Shown here: piece by piece, positions 55,804 to 63,934 of the stretch
Layout of the letters: each line of letters begins with the position of its first letter
How positions within the stretch are numbered: the stretch's first letter is position 1
NCBI RefSeq assembly: GCF_014518315.1
Contig: NZ_JACVEL010000004.1
Span: 1-64,000, forward strand
From: Taishania pollutisoli
GTDB lineage: Bacteria > Bacteroidota > Bacteroidia > Flavobacteriales_D > Crocinitomicaceae
Direction of reading: 5' to 3'
Length of the DNA: 64,000 bases
Notes under the pieces: model-generated
The model's database searches: none
Told to the model about the DNA's origin: nothing
The model's input: only the letters and a program-made list of their open reading frames with translations
Translations under genes and position numbers: made by a program

Positions 55804-55836
55804 GTTCCATCCTTAACACAAACAACGGTTTTGGTT
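55804..55836 (+). repeat. 33-bp direct repeat, right copy
   Basis: Identical to 54309-54341 and in the same orientation. It ends 71 bases before the ATG of the first paaE gene. After it, only scattered similarity to the left copy's flank continues (TTTGGTAG). Confidence 0.9.
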
Positions 55837-55869
55837 GGCATTTTTACATCTTTTTTGGTAGTAAATGAT

Positions 55870-55877
55870 TAAATTCG
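55870..55877 (+). promoter_or_regulatory. Probable -7 promoter box of the paaE genes
   Basis: TAAATTCG differs from TAnnTTTG in one base, with a leader of ~25 bases before ATG 55908. Confidence 0.45.
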
Positions 55878-55907
55878 CCGTCAAATCATGTAGTTGAAGA
55901 AAGAATT

Positions 55908-56972
55908 ATGACACCAAAATTTCATACGCTAAAAGTTAAAGAAGTCAGGAGAGAAACGAAAGATGCTGTTTCTATTGCATTTGATGTGCCAGAAACGTTG
56001 CAAGCTGATTACACGTTTATTCCGGGACAATACCTTACGTTGAGAACAGTCATAGATGGAGAGGATATTCGCAGATCTTATTCGTTGTGTTCTGCTCCGT
56101 TTGAAAACGAATGGCGTGTGGCGGTAAAACAGGTAGAGGGGGGGAAATTCTCTACGTTTGTCAACACGGAATTAAGAGCAGGTGATGAATTACAGGTAAT
56201 GACGCCAATGGGGAATTTCCAATTAAAAGCAAACCCGATCGCACAAAAATCCTATGTTTTATTTGCCGGTGGTTCGGGAGTGACCCCGATTTTATCAATT
56301 TTGAAGGAAATTCTAACGCATGAGCCGTTAAGTGATATAACATTTTTTTATGGGAACAGGGACTTTGCGTCCATTATTTTCAGAGAGGAAATTGAGGCGT
56401 TGAAGAATTTATACATGACCCGTTTGCGTGTTATTCATGTATTGTCTCTTGAAAGCTTAGGAAACAAAATCCAGAAAGGATTGATGGACAGACAAAAGTG
56501 TGAAGACCTGCACAATGCTTTTCTGAAAGGGTGGAATATATCCGAAGTATACGTTTGTGGTCCGGAAGTCATGATGCTGGCTGTGAAAGATAGTTTTGAG
56601 AAATTGGGTGTTGCAAAAGAAAACATATTTTTTGAATTGTTTGCTGCTTCCACACCCCCGAAAAAGAAAGAAGAAACGAGTAACATACCGAAAGTGAACG
56701 CCAATGTGCAAGTGATTTTGGATGGAGATACATATGATTTGGCAATGGATGCAAGTGAAACGGTTTTGGATGCGGCCTACAAAGCAGGCGCAGATCTTCC
56801 GTTTGCCTGCAAAGGAGGAGTTTGTTGCACATGTAAGGCGAAGGTACTGGAAGGTGAAGCACGGATGGATGTCAACTATGCACTGGAACCGGACGAGGTA
56901 GCTGCTGGTTATATTTTGACGTGTCAGGCACGTCCTACTACTGAAAAATTAGTAGTTTCATTTGATGATTAA
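55908..56972 (+). CDS. paaE: Phenylacetyl-CoA epoxidase reductase PaaE (first copy)
   Basis: 354 residues. A ferredoxin-NADP reductase-like half shows the FAD motif RRSYSLCSAP and the NAD(P) motifs GGSGVTPILSI and VCGPEVMM. A C-terminal [2Fe-2S] ferredoxin has CKGGVCCTC (C-x4-C-x2-C) and a distant LTCQ. PaaE passes electrons from NADPH to the PaaA di-iron site. It is three bases upstream of a second, similar gene and diverges from paaABCD across the repeat block. Confidence 0.94.
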   Translation: MTPKFHTLKVKEVRRETKDAVSIAFDVPETLQADYTFIPGQYLTLRTVIDGEDIRRSYSLCSAPFENEWRVAVKQVEGGKFSTFVNTELRAGDELQVMTPMGNFQLKANPIAQKSYVLFAGGSGVTPILSILKEILTHEPLSDITFFYGNRDFASIIFREEIEALKNLYMTRLRVIHVLSLESLGNKIQKGLMDRQKCEDLHNAFLKGWNISEVYVCGPEVMMLAVKDSFEKLGVAKENIFFELFAASTPPKKKEETSNIPKVNANVQVILDGDTYDLAMDASETVLDAAYKAGADLPFACKGGVCCTCKAKVLEGEARMDVNYALEPDEVAAGYILTCQARPTTEKLVVSFDD

Positions 56973-56975
56973 ATC

Positions 56976-58049
56976 ATGGGATTTTTAGGAAAAATATTTA
57001 AAAAGGAATCGGCAGTAAAGATTCCGAGAGGCTTTTACAACATTCCTGTTCAACAGGTCAACCGGTTAACAAAAGACGCGGTGGAAATTGTGTTCTCCAT
57101 TCCACAGGATTTGGAAGAGACGTTTGCATTTAAACCAGGTCAGTACCTGACAATTTCAATCGAAGTTGACGGAAAAGAAGAACGCCGGTCGTATTCAATT
57201 TGCAGTGCGAAAGGAGTTGCATTGGCCATTGCTGTGAAAGAAGTGGAAAAAGGGAAAGTTTCGACTTACTTCAACCGACAGTTGAAAGCCGGAGATGCTG
57301 TTTTTATCTCAAAACCGGAAGGCCGCTTTTTACTAAACGATGCGAAAAAAGTGGTAGCAATTGCAGCAGGATCGGGAATCACGCCGATCATGAGCATGGC
57401 ACATGAAATCGAAAAAATGGATGATGCTTCCATGAAACTGGTAGTTGCCAATAAAACAGAACAAGATATTTTGTTTCGTGAACAGTTGCGTCAGCTTACG
57501 AAAACAGAAGCACGTTATTTCCTCACTCAGGAGGTGAAGGAAGGGTTTGATCAGGGACGGATTTCCAAAGATGCATTCATGGGAATTATCAAGGAAGACC
57601 TGGGGATTCTCCGCTCGGATGGATTCTATATCTGCGGACCGGAAGAAATGATTCATGACGTGAAAGCAGCGCTTGAATTGTTCGGAGTTCCGGCAGACAA
57701 AATTCATTACGAATTGTTTACAACAACAGCAAAATCAGATCCGGCACCGGCAGCACCAACAGATTTTAAAGGAACCACAAAGGTAAAAGTCATTCTGGAT
57801 GATGAAGCGCACGAGTTTGTGATGAACAGCAACAAAACGGTTCTGGATGCTGCTTCTTCTGAAGAAATCGACGCACCGTATTCCTGCAGGGGAGGAGTTT
57901 GTTCTACCTGCCGTGCAAAAGTATTGAAAGGTTCCGTTCGCATGAACCTGAATTATACCCTTACAGACAAAGAAGTAGAACAAGGATACATTCTTACCTG
58001 TCAGTCGCACCCGACCAGTGAAGAATTAATTATTTCATACGATGAGTAA
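56976..58049 (+). CDS. PaaE-like ferredoxin reductase (second, tandem copy)
   Basis: 357 residues with the same layout as its upstream neighbour: RRSYSICSAK for FAD, AAGSGITPIMSM for NAD(P), ICGPEEMI, and the [2Fe-2S] ligands in SCRGGVCSTCRAKV plus LTCQS. All cofactor residues are kept, so it should be functional. The pair probably arose by tandem duplication and later diverged. Its partner may be PaaA or another oxygenase. The start is three bases after the first copy. Confidence 0.9.
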   Translation: MGFLGKIFKKESAVKIPRGFYNIPVQQVNRLTKDAVEIVFSIPQDLEETFAFKPGQYLTISIEVDGKEERRSYSICSAKGVALAIAVKEVEKGKVSTYFNRQLKAGDAVFISKPEGRFLLNDAKKVVAIAAGSGITPIMSMAHEIEKMDDASMKLVVANKTEQDILFREQLRQLTKTEARYFLTQEVKEGFDQGRISKDAFMGIIKEDLGILRSDGFYICGPEEMIHDVKAALELFGVPADKIHYELFTTTAKSDPAPAAPTDFKGTTKVKVILDDEAHEFVMNSNKTVLDAASSEEIDAPYSCRGGVCSTCRAKVLKGSVRMNLNYTLTDKEVEQGYILTCQSHPTSEELIISYDE

Positions 58050-58731
58050 GACAGTTGTAGTGGTTGGTGCATCCCGTGGAATCGGAAAGGCAATGGTGGA
58101 TTTATTCGCAAAGGACCCGTCTGTTACAATTTACGCATTGGCACGTGATGAGGAGAAAATGCGGAAGGAATTTGCGGCGCATTCTAATGTGCACTGCAAA
58201 CCCTACGATTTATCCGTTGATGACTGTGCAGATCAGCTGGAACACCTGCTTGCGAAAGTAGAACACATTGACGTGCTGATCAACAATGCCGGATACCTGG
58301 TCAACAAACCGTTTGAAGAATTAAGCCACCGCGATTTTGCACGATCATACCAGGTCAATGTGATCGGAGTGATGCAGACCGTTCAGGCCTTACTTCCGAA
58401 AATGGAACGAGGAGCACACATTGTCAATATCAGTTCCATGGGTGGTTTTCAGGGGACGGTTAAATTTCCGGGATTAGCGGCTTATTCTACCTCGAAAGCA
58501 GCATTGGTGAGTTTTACAGAATTGTTTGCCGAGGAATTCAAACACACGGAAATAAAAATGAACTGTCTGTGTCTGGGAGCAGTTCAAACAGAAATGTTGC
58601 ACGAAGCATTTCCGGGATATGAAGCACAGATTTCCCCCGAACAAATGGCAGCATACATTTGCAATTTTGCATTGACGGCCCATCAATGGATGCACGGAAG
58701 AGTGATTCCGGTTTCGTTGACAACACCCTGA
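58042..58731 (+). CDS. Short-chain dehydrogenase/reductase
   Basis: 229 residues. The Rossmann motif is VVVVGASRGIGKAM (GxxxGxG), with NNAG at about residue 80, Ser in ISSM and the catalytic YSTSK (YxxxK). It is an NAD(P)-dependent oxidoreductase of unknown substrate. Its first eight bases overlap the end of the second paaE gene, so it belongs to the paaE operon and may act on a phenylacetate-pathway intermediate. Confidence 0.93.
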   Translation: MSKTVVVVGASRGIGKAMVDLFAKDPSVTIYALARDEEKMRKEFAAHSNVHCKPYDLSVDDCADQLEHLLAKVEHIDVLINNAGYLVNKPFEELSHRDFARSYQVNVIGVMQTVQALLPKMERGAHIVNISSMGGFQGTVKFPGLAAYSTSKAALVSFTELFAEEFKHTEIKMNCLCLGAVQTEMLHEAFPGYEAQISPEQMAAYICNFALTAHQWMHGRVIPVSLTTP

Positions 58732-58740
58732 TTTTTTTCG

Positions 58741-58748
58741 TACATTCG
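58741..58748 (+). promoter_or_regulatory. Probable -7 promoter box of dinB
   Basis: TACATTCG differs from TAnnTTTG in one base, with a ~50-base leader before ATG 58804. No LexA-type palindrome is recognised. Confidence 0.45.
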
Positions 58749-58803
58749 TCCTTAGCAGAATTTCCGATCAGTGATCGCATGATAACGGACACCAGAAATT
58801 GCC

Positions 58804-59895
58804 ATGAGAAAGATCATTCACATCGATATGGATGCGTTTTTTGCCTCGATAGAACAGCGGGACAATGAAGTATTCCGGGGAAAACCGTTGGCAGTCGGCG
58901 GTTCCGGATCCAGAGGTGTGGTGGCTGCTGCCAGTTATGAAGCCCGAAAATTCGGAGTACATTCAGCAATGTCGTCACAGTTGGCAGTAAAAAAATGTCC
59001 GCACCTGATTTTTACACCACCCCGGTTTCATGTCTATAAAGAAGTTTCCAACCAGATTCGTTCGATCTTTTTGGAATACACCGATCTGGTGGAACCGCTT
59101 TCGCTGGATGAAGCATTTTTAGATGTTACCACCAATCACAAAAACATTCCGTACGCCATTGATGTGGCAAAAGAAATCAAACAAAAAATTCTGGAAAGAA
59201 CACAGTTGACGGCATCAGCAGGCATTTCAATCAATAAATTCCTGGCAAAAATAGCTTCCGATTACAACAAACCCGACGGATTGTATGTCATCGGACCAAA
59301 AAGAGCGGAAAACTTTACAGAAACGCTGAAGATTGAACGGTTTTTCGGAATCGGGAAGAAAACGGCAGAACGCATGCATGCCATGCAGATTTATACCGGC
59401 CTTGACCTGAAACAAAAGTCGGAAGAATTTCTGGTGCAACAGTTCGGGAAATTCGGAAGACTCTACTACCTCAATGCCCGAGGGATTGACAACCGGATTG
59501 TAAATCCGAACCATGTGCGGAAATCACTCGGGGCGGAGCGGACATTTCTGGAAGACACGGATGATCTTACCATTTTACATGCAGAATTGGAGAAAGTTGC
59601 AGATGACTTGTTCCGAAGAATGAATAGGACGGCATTCAAAGGAAAAACCATCACATTAAAAGTAAAATTCAGCAATTTCAGTACCATATCGCGCAGTAAA
59701 ACACTGCCTTCACCACCGGAAAATTATTCGTTCTTACTGCAAACAGCGAAAGAGTTACTTGATCACGTACCACTTGAATTAAAAATCAGGTTGATCGGAT
59801 TGTCGGTAAAAAACAATGAAACGGACGATGCCTACCCGGAAGACCCCGGAACAATGGTACAACTCAAAATTCCTTTCGAAGAAGACAAGGGTTAA
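58804..59895 (+). CDS. dinB: DNA polymerase IV (Y-family, DinB)
   Basis: 363 residues. Catalytic carboxylates are in HIDMDAFFASIE (residues 5-16) and LSLDEAFLDV (about 100-109). Further on are the ASAGISINKFLAKIASDYNKPDG block, the helix-hairpin-helix thumb (FFGIGKKTAERMH) and the little-finger domain. It carries out error-prone translesion synthesis. The C-terminal tail EDPGTMVQLKIPFEED contains a possible beta-clamp binding segment QLKIPF. Confidence 0.96.
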   Translation: MRKIIHIDMDAFFASIEQRDNEVFRGKPLAVGGSGSRGVVAAASYEARKFGVHSAMSSQLAVKKCPHLIFTPPRFHVYKEVSNQIRSIFLEYTDLVEPLSLDEAFLDVTTNHKNIPYAIDVAKEIKQKILERTQLTASAGISINKFLAKIASDYNKPDGLYVIGPKRAENFTETLKIERFFGIGKKTAERMHAMQIYTGLDLKQKSEEFLVQQFGKFGRLYYLNARGIDNRIVNPNHVRKSLGAERTFLEDTDDLTILHAELEKVADDLFRRMNRTAFKGKTITLKVKFSNFSTISRSKTLPSPPENYSFLLQTAKELLDHVPLELKIRLIGLSVKNNETDDAYPEDPGTMVQLKIPFEEDKG

Positions 59896-59915
59896 TTGAC
59901 TTTTGATGAATTAAT

Positions 59916-59923
59916 TATCTTTG
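59916..59923 (+). promoter_or_regulatory. -7 promoter box of the sulfatase operon
   Basis: TATCTTTG is a perfect TAnnTTTG ending seven bases before ATG 59930, predicting a leaderless transcript. Confidence 0.6.
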
Positions 59924-59929
59924 ACAGTG

Positions 59930-61522
59930 ATGAAACAGTGGTTTGTAGTAACAGGAATGACAGCAATACTCTTTTTGCTGTGTGGATTGGCATTTTCTCA
60001 GAAAAAACAGTATCCACCCGTTCCGTTTGATACGATTTTATATATGGGAAAACAACAGTTTTTATCTACGTCTCCTGCAGCCGAAACTTCACGAATGAAT
60101 GTCATTCTGATCGTTGCAGATGACCTGGGAAAGCACGATTTGTCCGTTTATGGAAATCCGTATATCAAAACGCCCAACATTGATCGGTTGGCCAATGAAG
60201 GAGTACGGTTCAATACCGGCTATGCAACTGCTGCTGTTTGTAGCCCCTCCAGAGCCGGATTCCTGACCGGAAGATACCAGCAACGATTCGGATATCACCT
60301 GCAACCTCACCCGCGGTACCCGAAAAACAAACTGGAATTGTGGGCATTCAAGCACCTGATTAATACCAGTTACCTCGTGCCGGAAGAGTATGGGGTGTAT
60401 CCAAAAAAGCAAGAAAACAGGATGGGGCTGCCTTCCTCGGAAATTGCCATTTCGGAATTGCTACAGCACAATGGTTACCGCACAGCATGGATCGGAAAGT
60501 GGCATTTGGGATATCAGGAACCGTTGCTTCCGGTCAATTTCGGCTTCGATTACCGATACGGATGCTACGAAGCATATACCTTGTTTGCCGATCCGAAAAA
60601 TCCGGAAATTGTCAATGCGCCAATTAAGGAATTTACAGATAAGGTCATTTGGAAAGGAGGACGCAAAGATGCATGTGCCATCCGGGAAAATGAAGTGGAA
60701 ATCGAGGAGAAGGAGTACATTACAAATGCATTTTTCAACCGGGCAAAGCAATTTATAGGATCAGATAAAACAACACCTTTCTTTGTATATTTGCCGATTA
60801 CCGCACCGCACACACCGTACCAGGCTCCGAAAGCCATTTATGATCAGTTGAGTCACATTCCTGAACACAACAAACGGGTGTATTACGCGATGATTGTTGC
60901 GTTGGATAATGCGATAGGAGGGTTGATTGATTTTCTGAAAACAACCGGACAATACGAGAATACACTCATTATTTTTACCAGCGACAACGGCGCTGCTTTG
61001 TATAGTGAAACGGTAGATAATAAACCATTGAACGGCGGAAAAATGACACTCTTTGAAGGTGGAATTAATGTCCCGTTTATCCTGCATTGCCCCGCTTTGT
61101 TTTCAACATCTGCTGTCGTTCAGGAACCGGTCAGTTTATTGGATATTTTCCCGACAATTACCACTGCTGCGGGGCTGGAACTACCCGATGATCGGACATA
61201 CGATGGAATTTCTTTGATCGGGGATCAGGCTGACAGCATTGCCCCACCAGTGAAAAGAGAATTGTATTGGTATTCGGATTACAACTCTGCTATCCGGATC
61301 GGAAATGCAAAACTGCTGGTTAATACGCGGGATCATACGGTGGATTATTTTGATCTGCATGATGATCCGGGAGAATTGAATCCGTTTCCGGAACATCCGG
61401 AAGTACATTTTCTACACCAAAAATTGGAATATTGGAAAGCAACAATGCCGTCTTTATACTGGCCGCGCATTATGAACTACGAGATAAAAATCAACGGGAA
61501 AACATACCGATGGGCCGTTTAG
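59930..61522 (+). CDS. Secreted sulfatase (arylsulfatase family, Cys-type)
   Basis: 530 residues from ATG 59930; an in-frame TTG nine bases earlier overlaps the promoter box. The signal peptide is TAILFLLCGLAFSQ. The metal-binding DD is in VADDLGKHD, and the formylglycine site CSPSRAGFLTGRY has Cys at residue 104. Others are GKWHLG, APHTPYQAP and FTSDNGA. It removes sulfate esters from sugars or aryl compounds in the periplasm. The next gene encodes the matching formylglycine-generating enzyme and overlaps it by 13 bases. Confidence 0.94.
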   Translation: MKQWFVVTGMTAILFLLCGLAFSQKKQYPPVPFDTILYMGKQQFLSTSPAAETSRMNVILIVADDLGKHDLSVYGNPYIKTPNIDRLANEGVRFNTGYATAAVCSPSRAGFLTGRYQQRFGYHLQPHPRYPKNKLELWAFKHLINTSYLVPEEYGVYPKKQENRMGLPSSEIAISELLQHNGYRTAWIGKWHLGYQEPLLPVNFGFDYRYGCYEAYTLFADPKNPEIVNAPIKEFTDKVIWKGGRKDACAIRENEVEIEEKEYITNAFFNRAKQFIGSDKTTPFFVYLPITAPHTPYQAPKAIYDQLSHIPEHNKRVYYAMIVALDNAIGGLIDFLKTTGQYENTLIIFTSDNGAALYSETVDNKPLNGGKMTLFEGGINVPFILHCPALFSTSAVVQEPVSLLDIFPTITTAAGLELPDDRTYDGISLIGDQADSIAPPVKRELYWYSDYNSAIRIGNAKLLVNTRDHTVDYFDLHDDPGELNPFPEHPEVHFLHQKLEYWKATMPSLYWPRIMNYEIKINGKTYRWAV

Positions 61523-62385
61523 TACTATTTCTTTTTTTCTGCTCGGCAACTTGTTTTGCTCAGCAGCAGAATGACCTGATTCGCATAAAGGGAGGAAGAA
61601 TCACAATCGGAACAGTGGAACAGCCGGATGCTCAACCATTATTTGATGTGCATGTCACCCATTTCCGGATGCAACGCTACGAAGTAACGAATGCACAATT
61701 CTCGGACTTTGTAATAAAAACAGGTTACCGCACACGTGCGGAAAGAAACGGAGGCTCTTATGTTTTTGATCCGTCATTGAGAAATGATTCAACAACTTTA
61801 ATCGATGCGCCGTGGTGGCGATACACACAGGGAGCAAACTGGAAACATCCGGAGGGAATCGCCTCAGATATTGCCGGAAAAGAGAACCACCCGGTTGTGC
61901 ACATCGCTTATGAAGATGCCTGTAGCTATTGTGAATGGTTGGGTATGCGCCTGCCGACAGAGGTAGAATGGGAGTATGCTGCGAAGAAAAATGGAAATGA
62001 GGTTCTCAAAAATATATGGCAGGGATCGTTCCCGGAATATAATTCTGCAGAAGATGGTTTTGAAAGAACTGCCCCGGTAGGAAGTTTTCTTGCCGGGAAA
62101 CTGGGGTTGTTCGACATGCCGGGAAATGTGTGGGAGTGGTGCCGGGACCCTTATCATCAGCATGCGTATACATTTGCAAAAAAGTGGAAAGTCGATTCCT
62201 CACAACCGCTTGTGCCGAACTATTTTGATGAACAATCTCCTCATGAAGAAACGCGGGTCATTCGTGGAGGTTCTTTCTTATGTGCCGAAAATTACTGTAA
62301 AGGTTATGAACCGGCTCAGCGGATGCGTTCTTCCGTCAAGATGACCTTTTCACACATTGGATTCAGGTGTGTCAAAGGGAAGTGA
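61510..62385 (+). CDS. Exported formylglycine-generating enzyme (SUMF1 family)
   Basis: 291 residues from ATG 61510, inside the end of the sulfatase gene. The signal peptide is LVLFLFFCSATCFAQ. The FGE fold motifs are FRMQRYEVTNAQF, PVVHIAYEDACSYCEWLGMRLPTE, DMPGNVWEWC and the active-site pair GGSFLCAENYC, matching the two Cys of aerobic copper-dependent FGE. It oxidises the Cys of the CxPxR sulfatase motif. Export suggests it works in the periplasm on unfolded sulfatase. Its end converges on the J-domain gene without a gap. Confidence 0.93.
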   Translation: MGRLVLFLFFCSATCFAQQQNDLIRIKGGRITIGTVEQPDAQPLFDVHVTHFRMQRYEVTNAQFSDFVIKTGYRTRAERNGGSYVFDPSLRNDSTTLIDAPWWRYTQGANWKHPEGIASDIAGKENHPVVHIAYEDACSYCEWLGMRLPTEVEWEYAAKKNGNEVLKNIWQGSFPEYNSAEDGFERTAPVGSFLAGKLGLFDMPGNVWEWCRDPYHQHAYTFAKKWKVDSSQPLVPNYFDEQSPHEETRVIRGGSFLCAENYCKGYEPAQRMRSSVKMTFSHIGFRCVKGK

Positions 62386-62394
62386 TTACTTCCC
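62377..62394. terminator. Perfect hairpin across two convergent stop codons
   Basis: GGGAAGT (62377-62383), GATT loop, ACTTCCC (62388-62394). The two stop codons (TGA 62383-62385, and TAA on the minus strand 62388-62386) abut in the middle. It could end both transcripts, though neither side has a good T-run. Confidence 0.5.
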
Positions 62395-63228
62395 GGAGAG
62401 TAAAAACTCGTATGCCTCCTGAATTTCCAGAAAACGCTGATTGGCCTGCTTCTGTTGTTCTTTGGATTCATTCACATACTTATCGGGATGGTAACGTTTT
62501 ACCAACTGCCGGTAGCGTTGTTTGATTTCTTTTTCATCAGCAGATTCATTCACACCGAGGATATCGGCATATTTTTTTCGCTGTGAAACACCAGTAGAAC
62601 CAGATGCTGTACGTTGCTGTTCCTGGTTATTGGCGTGTGTTGCCCTTTCTTTTTGATAGAATAAGATGCATTCTTCCAGAAAGGCTGCTTCCAGCTGAAG
62701 ATTTTTTGTAAAAACTTTTAATGCCGTATATTCTTTTGGTTTTAGAAGTTTATCAATGTGACAGAGCCCGACTAAAAACTGAACGAGTTGCTTTTTTTGC
62801 TGTTCGCGTGCATGTTGGTTGACCCAGTTAACAACAGATACCGGTTCTATCGGGTAGTGAAAGTTACGGTCAATGATATCATCAAAGTGATCTGGTGAAC
62901 CTTTGAACTGCCGGATGAAAAAGGATCTTAAATAGGCAATCTTTTGCATTTGATGATACCGGTCAATGGTAATCAGGTAAACGGTAAGACAGGAATATGC
63001 TTCCATCAGATGTGCCGTTGTGAATGTTAAATCAGCAGGGAATATACCTTTTCTCCAGATGCGTATTTTCCAATTTTTGTACCAGATGTATCCAACAAAA
63101 GCAATAATCGGGATTGCGAATCCGATAATGATTTCCCATGTTTTATCTGCCTTGGAAGCTTCATAACGGGAATATTGTTGTGTAGACATGATTGAATCAA
63201 TCAGGTGTATGAGTAGATCGTCTTCCAA
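62386..63228 (-). CDS. Membrane-anchored J-domain protein
   Basis: 280 residues. One membrane helix (about 30-48, IIIGFAIPIIAFVGYIWY) is followed by a helical domain (about 70-205) and a C-terminal J-domain (YADILGVNESADEKEIKQRYRQLVKRYHPDKYVNE) with the HPD motif needed to stimulate DnaK. The J-domain at the very C-terminus resembles the DjlA arrangement (membrane, TerB-like, J-domain). It probably recruits DnaK to the inner membrane. ATG 63228 is used; ATG 63189 is possible. Confidence 0.88.
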   Translation of the reverse strand: MEDDLLIHLIDSIMSTQQYSRYEASKADKTWEIIIGFAIPIIAFVGYIWYKNWKIRIWRKGIFPADLTFTTAHLMEAYSCLTVYLITIDRYHQMQKIAYLRSFFIRQFKGSPDHFDDIIDRNFHYPIEPVSVVNWVNQHAREQQKKQLVQFLVGLCHIDKLLKPKEYTALKVFTKNLQLEAAFLEECILFYQKERATHANNQEQQRTASGSTGVSQRKKYADILGVNESADEKEIKQRYRQLVKRYHPDKYVNESKEQQKQANQRFLEIQEAYEFLLSGK

Positions 63229-63301
63229 GTTAATGTATTAATATTGAACCTGGGCACTAAATTATAAAAAGGAGTAGATAATAGTAGCATTTGACGGCTA
63301 T

Positions 63302-63343
63302 TTAAAAAAAACACCTCCATGAAATTTTGGTATACATGGAGGT
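63302..63343 (-). terminator. Intrinsic terminator of the small lipoprotein gene
   Basis: On the minus strand ACCTCCATG (63343-63335) pairs with CATGGAGGT (63321-63313), followed by a run of eight T. Confidence 0.88.
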
Positions 63344-63385
63344 ATTCAAGATAAGGTGACACAAAAGTTGTGTTAACTACGAATA

Positions 63386-63643
63386 TTAACTCTCACTAAC
63401 AGAGCAACTAATGGAAATGTTTCCGTTATCTTTACTTAAAGTCGATTCATTTTGGCTGCAGCTTGCCTTCACGTCATCTTCTTTTGCTTTTTTGAATGTG
63501 TACGTTTCCGTTACCTCATAATACGTGTTATTGTCGCCATCTCCTTTTCCCGTACATTGGCACGTGTAGTCTTTTTTACATGAAACGAGTAACATCATTC
63601 CTCCCAAAAGAGCGAAAGTCATTTTTAATCCATTTTTTTTCAT
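63386..63643 (-). CDS. Small lipoprotein, unknown function
   Basis: 85 residues. The lipoprotein signal is KMTFALLGGMMLLVSC, followed by KKDYTCQCTGKGDGDNN with two Cys and later CSQNE and ISCSV, giving four Cys in the mature part after the lipid Cys. A YEVTETYTF strand suggests a small beta domain. Many Bacteroidota carry such short 'SCKKDYTC' lipoproteins; none has a known role. Own terminator. Confidence 0.8.
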   Translation of the reverse strand: MKKNGLKMTFALLGGMMLLVSCKKDYTCQCTGKGDGDNNTYYEVTETYTFKKAKEDDVKASCSQNESTLSKDNGNISISCSVSES

Positions 63644-63880
63644 AAAAATTCGGTTATATAATAATTGATTAATAAAGTGCTAAGTTAGACCATACCGAAA
63701 AATACCTCTGTTTTTTTGACAGACAAAAGGTAGACATCCGAGATACGTGTTAAAAATCAAGAAAATACTGTGCGTGATTTACTAAGAAAAACCAGCGACC
63801 AACCCTGATAATTTACTTTTTTCACCTTCAAATTACTGTAGGGAATAATGATGGGCATTGAAGTGAAAGATAGGTTAATA

Positions 63881-63912
63881 AAAAACCCGGCAAATTTACA
63901 TGCCGGGTTTTT
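63881..63912 (-). terminator. Intrinsic terminator after purS
   Basis: AAAAACCCGGCA (63881-63892) pairs with TGCCGGGTTTTT (63901-63912) around an 8-nt loop. The T-run on the minus strand follows the purS stop by 22 bases. Confidence 0.9.
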
Positions 63913-63934
63913 CAATAAGATATGAATGAAGAAA

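Noticed and set aside
54242-55907. Classical insertion sequence or integron in the paa intergenic region
   Set aside because: No transposase, DDE or integrase motif, and no short target duplication right at the ends of the repeats; only the 33-bp direct repeats.
58732-58803. LexA/SOS box upstream of dinB
   Set aside because: No GTTC...GAAC or CTG...CAG type palindrome recognised; only a near-consensus -7 box.
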